Shown here piece after piece: positions 59,122-61,817 of a stretch of DNA of 61,817 bases. A model generated the notes under the pieces. The model made no database searches. It was not told the DNA's origin and worked only from the letters and a program-made list of their open reading frames with translations. The position numbers were made by a program, and so were the translations under genes. This stretch comes from Chloroflexota bacterium (lineage in GTDB: Bacteria; Chloroflexota; Dehalococcoidia; Lucifugimonadales; UBA3495). Location of the stretch: the NCBI GenBank assembly GCA_009837355.1, contig VXTR01000071.1, forward strand, positions 1 through 61,817, read 5' to 3'. Within the stretch, counting starts at the first letter, position 1. Every line of letters begins with the position of its first letter.

Positions 59122-60428
59122 CCGGCCTGCCGCCTACCCCGGCGGAGCGCGCCATCCGTCGCCGCATCGCCCGCCACGGCCCCATCACCTTCGCCGAGTT
59201 CATGGCCGCCGCCCTTTACGCGCCGGGCGGCTACTACACCCGAACCACCGCCGGCGTCGACTATTACACCAGTCCGCAGGTGCATCCGGCTTTCGGCGCG
59301 CTGCTGGCGGTGCAACTGTTTCACCTGTGGACACTGCTGGAACGGCCCCGACCCTGCAACGTGGTGGAACTGGGCGCGGGCGACGGCCGGCTCTGCCGGG
59401 ACATCCTCACCGCAACCCGCTATCTCCCGGACGGCTTCGGTGACGCCGTCAACTACACCGTGGTTGACCGGCGCGCGGCCCCCGGCTGGGAACAGGGCAT
59501 GTCCAACTCCAGCCGGGCAGTCGCAGACGCATTGTCCCCCGACAGTGATAACGCAGCCGTTCCCGCCCCGGCCCACTGCGTCCTGTCCAACGAACTGCTG
59601 GACGCCCTGCCCGTACATCGCGTGCGCATGGAGGACGGCCGCCTCCGCGAGCTGTACGTCGGACTTGGCCCGGATGTGGCGGACGGATACGAGGGCGCGC
59701 TGGTTGAGGTGTCCCGAGATCCCTCAACTCCAGCGCTCCAACGCCGCCTTTGCGATGTTGGCGTCGCACTGTCTGATGGGCAGACGGCTGAAATCTGCCT
59801 GCTCCTGGACGCCTGGGTTAAGGCCACCGCCGCCCGGCTGGAATCCGGCTTCGCGCTGACCATTGATTACGGACGGCCCGCCAGCGACCTCTACGACCCG
59901 GCGCAGCGCCCCCACGGCACGCTGGTTACCTACCGTGCGCACCGTCAAACCGACGCTCCCTTTCAGGACGTCGGCCGGCAGGACATCACCGCCCAGGTGG
60001 ATTTCACCTCCGTGGAGAGTGCCGGCCGGCACGCCGGCCTGATCGCCATCGGCAACATGCCCCAGGGTTGGCTGCTCCAACGCTTGGGCCTGCAAACCAT
60101 CCGGCGCAACGGCCCGCCGGCGGGTTCCGACGTTAGTGGATGGCAGATCCTGCCGGCCGGCCCCGAGGGATTGCCGCCTGACGCCCTGCCCGATAACGTC
60201 GCTAGCGACAGCGACGACGGGCGCGCCTGGCTCACCGGCCTGACCCACCTGGCCCGGCCCGGCGGCCTGGGCGACTTTCGCGCTCTGCTACAGGCCAAAG
60301 GCGTTGCCGACGGCTCGGCTGCCCTGGCCCTGTCCTGGTTGGACGGCGCGCCGGCCGATCATGGCTACACCCCGTCATCGTTGGCGTCGCTCATCCCGCC
60401 CGAGGCGTTGCGTCTCACGCCGGCGTAG
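59118..60428 (+). CDS. MidA/NDUFAF7-type SAM-dependent methyltransferase
   Basis: A 436-residue protein of the MidA/NDUFAF7 (COG1565) family. The typical opening is PITFAEFMAAALYAPGGYYT, then YYTSPQVHPAFGALLAVQ, the SAM site VVELGAGDGRLCRDIL and LSNELLDALPVHRV. NDUFAF7 methylates an arginine in a complex I subunit in mitochondria; bacterial members are less studied. The C-terminal third is somewhat divergent, with an acidic loop. The start overlaps the preceding hypothetical gene (ATGA). Confidence 0.87.
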   Translation: MTGLPPTPAERAIRRRIARHGPITFAEFMAAALYAPGGYYTRTTAGVDYYTSPQVHPAFGALLAVQLFHLWTLLERPRPCNVVELGAGDGRLCRDILTATRYLPDGFGDAVNYTVVDRRAAPGWEQGMSNSSRAVADALSPDSDNAAVPAPAHCVLSNELLDALPVHRVRMEDGRLRELYVGLGPDVADGYEGALVEVSRDPSTPALQRRLCDVGVALSDGQTAEICLLLDAWVKATAARLESGFALTIDYGRPASDLYDPAQRPHGTLVTYRAHRQTDAPFQDVGRQDITAQVDFTSVESAGRHAGLIAIGNMPQGWLLQRLGLQTIRRNGPPAGSDVSGWQILPAGPEGLPPDALPDNVASDSDDGRAWLTGLTHLARPGGLGDFRALLQAKGVADGSAALALSWLDGAPADHGYTPSSLASLIPPEALRLTPA

Positions 60429-60444
60429 CCGCTCATGTATGTGC

Positions 60445-60483
60445 TATCATATGCGCTCACGTCAGGGGCCGCGTCCCGCGGCC
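60445..60483 (+). promoter_or_regulatory. -10 box and leader hairpin upstream of L25
   Basis: TATCAT at 60445-60450 is a candidate -10. Within the leader, GGCCGCG and CGCGGCC (60467-60483) form a perfect 7-bp stem over TCC, which could serve regulation of the ribosomal protein gene. Confidence 0.4.
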
Positions 60484-60523
60484 GGCCCGAGTCACCCGCA
60501 TCTACCCAGGAGTTCCCCTCACC

Positions 60524-60829
60524 ATGACTACCCAGGCGGTTTCCATTGAACTTGAAACCCGCGCGACCTTGGGCAAAAAGGTCAAAGCCCTCCGTCGCGC
60601 CGGCATCGTTCCCGTCCATCTCTACGGAAAAGGCGCCGAATCCCGCGCTTTGCAGTGCGAAACTCGCACCCTGCTGCGCGCCATCAGCGCCGCTGGCGGT
60701 GAGTTCGGCCAGCCCATGCGCGTTACCATCGCCGGCGAACCCGCCGAATACGAGGCCGTCACCTCGGAAATCCAGTGGGATCCGCGCTCCGGCGACATCC
60801 TCCACGTCGATTTCCGTATCGTCCACTAG
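60524..60829 (+). CDS. rplY: Ribosomal protein L25 (5S rRNA-binding, short form)
   Basis: A 101-residue L25. The 5S rRNA-binding fold is shown by LETRATLGKKVKALRRAGIV, VPVHLYGKG and the final DPRSGDILHVDFRIV. It lacks the C-terminal TL5/CTC extension found in many bacteria, so it is the short, E. coli-like form. AGGAG lies 11 nt before the ATG. It is followed 12 nt on by the DUF3800-like gene. Confidence 0.9.
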   Translation: MTTQAVSIELETRATLGKKVKALRRAGIVPVHLYGKGAESRALQCETRTLLRAISAAGGEFGQPMRVTIAGEPAEYEAVTSEIQWDPRSGDILHVDFRIVH

Positions 60830-60841
60830 CAGGAGCCTACC

Positions 60842-61612
60842 ATGTACCTGGTTTTCCTCAGCGAGTCCGGTCTTGCCGGAACCGGCGCCAATGACCCCAG
60901 CCAGCCTCATCACATCCACGCTGGTCTCCTGGTCCACGAAAATCAGTACATCTCCATGGCCGGCGAGTACGATGCCCTCGTCCGACGCCACTTTGGCGAC
61001 CGGCCCGGCTCCAACGGCGTTCCGGCACGCCTCAACCCCCGGCACATCTACCAGGGCACCGGCGCATTCCGCTCCTGGCGTCCCGGCCAGCGCGCCGAGC
61101 TGATCCAGGACTGCCTCAGTATCCTCATCCGTCGGGAAACCCCCCTGCTGGTGTCCTACATCAGCAAGGACGAGTTCACCACCGCCAGCGCTGACGAAGA
61201 CAACTCCCTCTATGGGCATACCGACCCTTCCCGCTTGGCCTTCAGCCGCTTCCTCCTGGCCCTGACCATGTTCCTGGACGAGAACGTCATGTCCCAGATG
61301 AACCCCGACGACATCATGCAGTCCGCTTGGGAGGTCAACGACTACGCCATGCTGATGGCCGGGGCCGAATCGCCGTCCATATCCGCCGCCCTCGCCGAGT
61401 TCCTCGACGCCGAGTCCGACACCGTATCCCCCAACATCTACGACGACCTCATCGTGGCTCCACCCGAAACCTGCGTCGGCGGCCAACTGGCCAGCATCTG
61501 CGCCTATGTCGTCCGTCGTTGGCTGCAGCAGCCCGGTGCCGCCCACGGCTACTTCGACGCCCTGCGCGATGGTCGCGTCATCCAGGTCATCTACCCCTAC
61601 CAGTTCGACTAA
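60842..61612 (+). CDS. DUF3800-like protein
   Basis: A 256-residue soluble protein whose first strand MYLVFLSESG resembles the DUF3800 opening (hydrophobic strand followed by DESG), though the first Asp is Ser here. The middle contains LLVSYISKDEF and a helical stretch FLLALTMFLDENVM; the C-terminal part has YDDLIVAPPETCVGGQLASI, resembling the late acidic motif of DUF3800. The family has an RNase H-like fold and unknown function, often near mobile or defence genes. No such genes are nearby. AGGAG precedes the ATG by 7 nt. Confidence 0.55.
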   Translation: MYLVFLSESGLAGTGANDPSQPHHIHAGLLVHENQYISMAGEYDALVRRHFGDRPGSNGVPARLNPRHIYQGTGAFRSWRPGQRAELIQDCLSILIRRETPLLVSYISKDEFTTASADEDNSLYGHTDPSRLAFSRFLLALTMFLDENVMSQMNPDDIMQSAWEVNDYAMLMAGAESPSISAALAEFLDAESDTVSPNIYDDLIVAPPETCVGGQLASICAYVVRRWLQQPGAAHGYFDALRDGRVIQVIYPYQFD

Positions 61613-61634
61613 TCCGATTACCACTGCCGAACGT

Positions 61635-61656
61635 ACTCTACATACCAGGGTAGAGT
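61635..61656. terminator. Hairpin after the DUF3800-like gene
   Basis: ACTCTAC and GTAGAGT form a perfect 7-bp stem over an 8-nt loop, 22 nt after the stop. No T-run follows; it may be a weak terminator or part of the next gene's leader. Confidence 0.35.
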
Positions 61657-61683
61657 GAGGTTCAGCCGGTGTCGGAGGTCAAT

Positions 61684-61817
61684 ATGGGGCTGTCTCGGAC
61701 AATTGCCCGTCGGGGCGGTATATCGGCCGTCGCCTTCACGGTTCTTGCTATCATCGCGGCCTGTGGGCAACCTTCCCCGGATGGCCAATCCCCCACCGCC
61801 CTCACCCAACCCCCGTC
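61684..61817 (+). CDS. Lipoprotein, N-terminal part (runs off right edge)
   Basis: The frame opens at an ATG with GGAGGT 4 nt upstream and continues to the window end (44 complete codons). The signal peptide MGLSRTIARRGG plus a hydrophobic core ends IIAAC, giving a lipidation site at Cys27, and is followed by the start of a Pro/Thr/Ser-rich linker. It matches the architecture of the lipoproteins at 1-300 and 17567. The functional domain is outside the window. Confidence 0.75.
   Translation, partial: MGLSRTIARRGGISAVAFTVLAIIAACGQPSPDGQSPTALTQPP

Noticed and set aside
1-61817. CRISPR arrays, tRNA or rRNA genes, insertion sequences
   Set aside because: No regular direct repeats with spacers, cloverleaf-like stretches, rRNA blocks or transposase genes were found on reading both strands.

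Overview
The window looks like a GC-rich chromosomal segment of a Chloroflexota bacterium, most plausibly a Dehalococcoidia/SAR202-type aerobic heterotroph. This is inference: there is no rRNA. It rests on an Actinobacteria/Chloroflexi-type VLRF1 release factor, several Thr-Pro-rich lipoproteins, many small-molecule and aromatic catabolism genes spread among housekeeping genes, and short palindromic repeats. No phage, insertion sequence, CRISPR array, tRNA or rRNA was seen.

Layout. 1-2200: the start of a lipoprotein leaving the left edge, then a promoter, TPP riboswitch and intrinsic terminator controlling an SSS-family transporter (ThiV-like, thiamine or its HMP precursor). 2200-8950: two tandem LigB-type extradiol dioxygenases, an RraA-type aldolase, a lipoprotein cyclophilin, an enoyl-CoA hydratase, a beta-hydroxyacid dehydrogenase, and an unusual DinB + tetrapyrrole-methylase fusion. 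9000-12300: a VLRF1 release factor followed directly by MutS2/RqcU, a likely ribosome-rescue pair. 12300-25600: a dihydroxyphthalate-decarboxylase-like protein, xerD-recO, biotin carboxylase + BCCP, a metallopeptidase-like lipoprotein, uvrA, an MFS carrier, an anchored surface protein and a double UspA protein. 25700-33200: nadE, ridA, an Lhr helicase and a methyltransferase. 33200-38500: an Excalibur-domain surface protein, two COG3618 amidohydrolases, a double-SIS protein, a CMD-family protein and an SDR. 38600-44700: alaS, ruvX (no canonical start codon), a MoxR-like AAA ATPase, a small HesB-like gene read through an in-frame TGA followed by a strong bacterial SECIS-like hairpin, yqeK and a HIT protein. 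44700-52500: an acyl-CoA dehydrogenase, a GlcG/HbpS protein, a polysaccharide deacetylase, obg-nadD-pyrE-xth, and ygfZ beside an A-type Fe-S carrier. 52500-61817: a minus-strand run cobW - WD40 - unknown P-loop-like protein - frameshifted ABC substrate-binding protein behind a palindromic operator, an SMP-30 lactonase, a MidA-type methyltransferase, L25, a DUF3800-like protein and the start of another lipoprotein.

How it fits together. The LigB dioxygenases, COG3618 lactonase-type hydrolases, RraA-type aldolase and phthalate-type decarboxylase are the enzyme classes of 4,5-(meta) cleavage of protocatechuate or gallate, but are dispersed rather than in one operon. Several genes (VLRF1, mutS2, nadE, the TGA-containing gene, probably uvrA) have a -10 box only 6-9 nt before the start codon, implying leaderless transcripts. 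The observations most worth following are the putative selenoprotein with its SECIS, the VLRF1-MutS2 pair, the riboswitch-controlled ThiV, and the cobW/WD40/NTPase-like operon.
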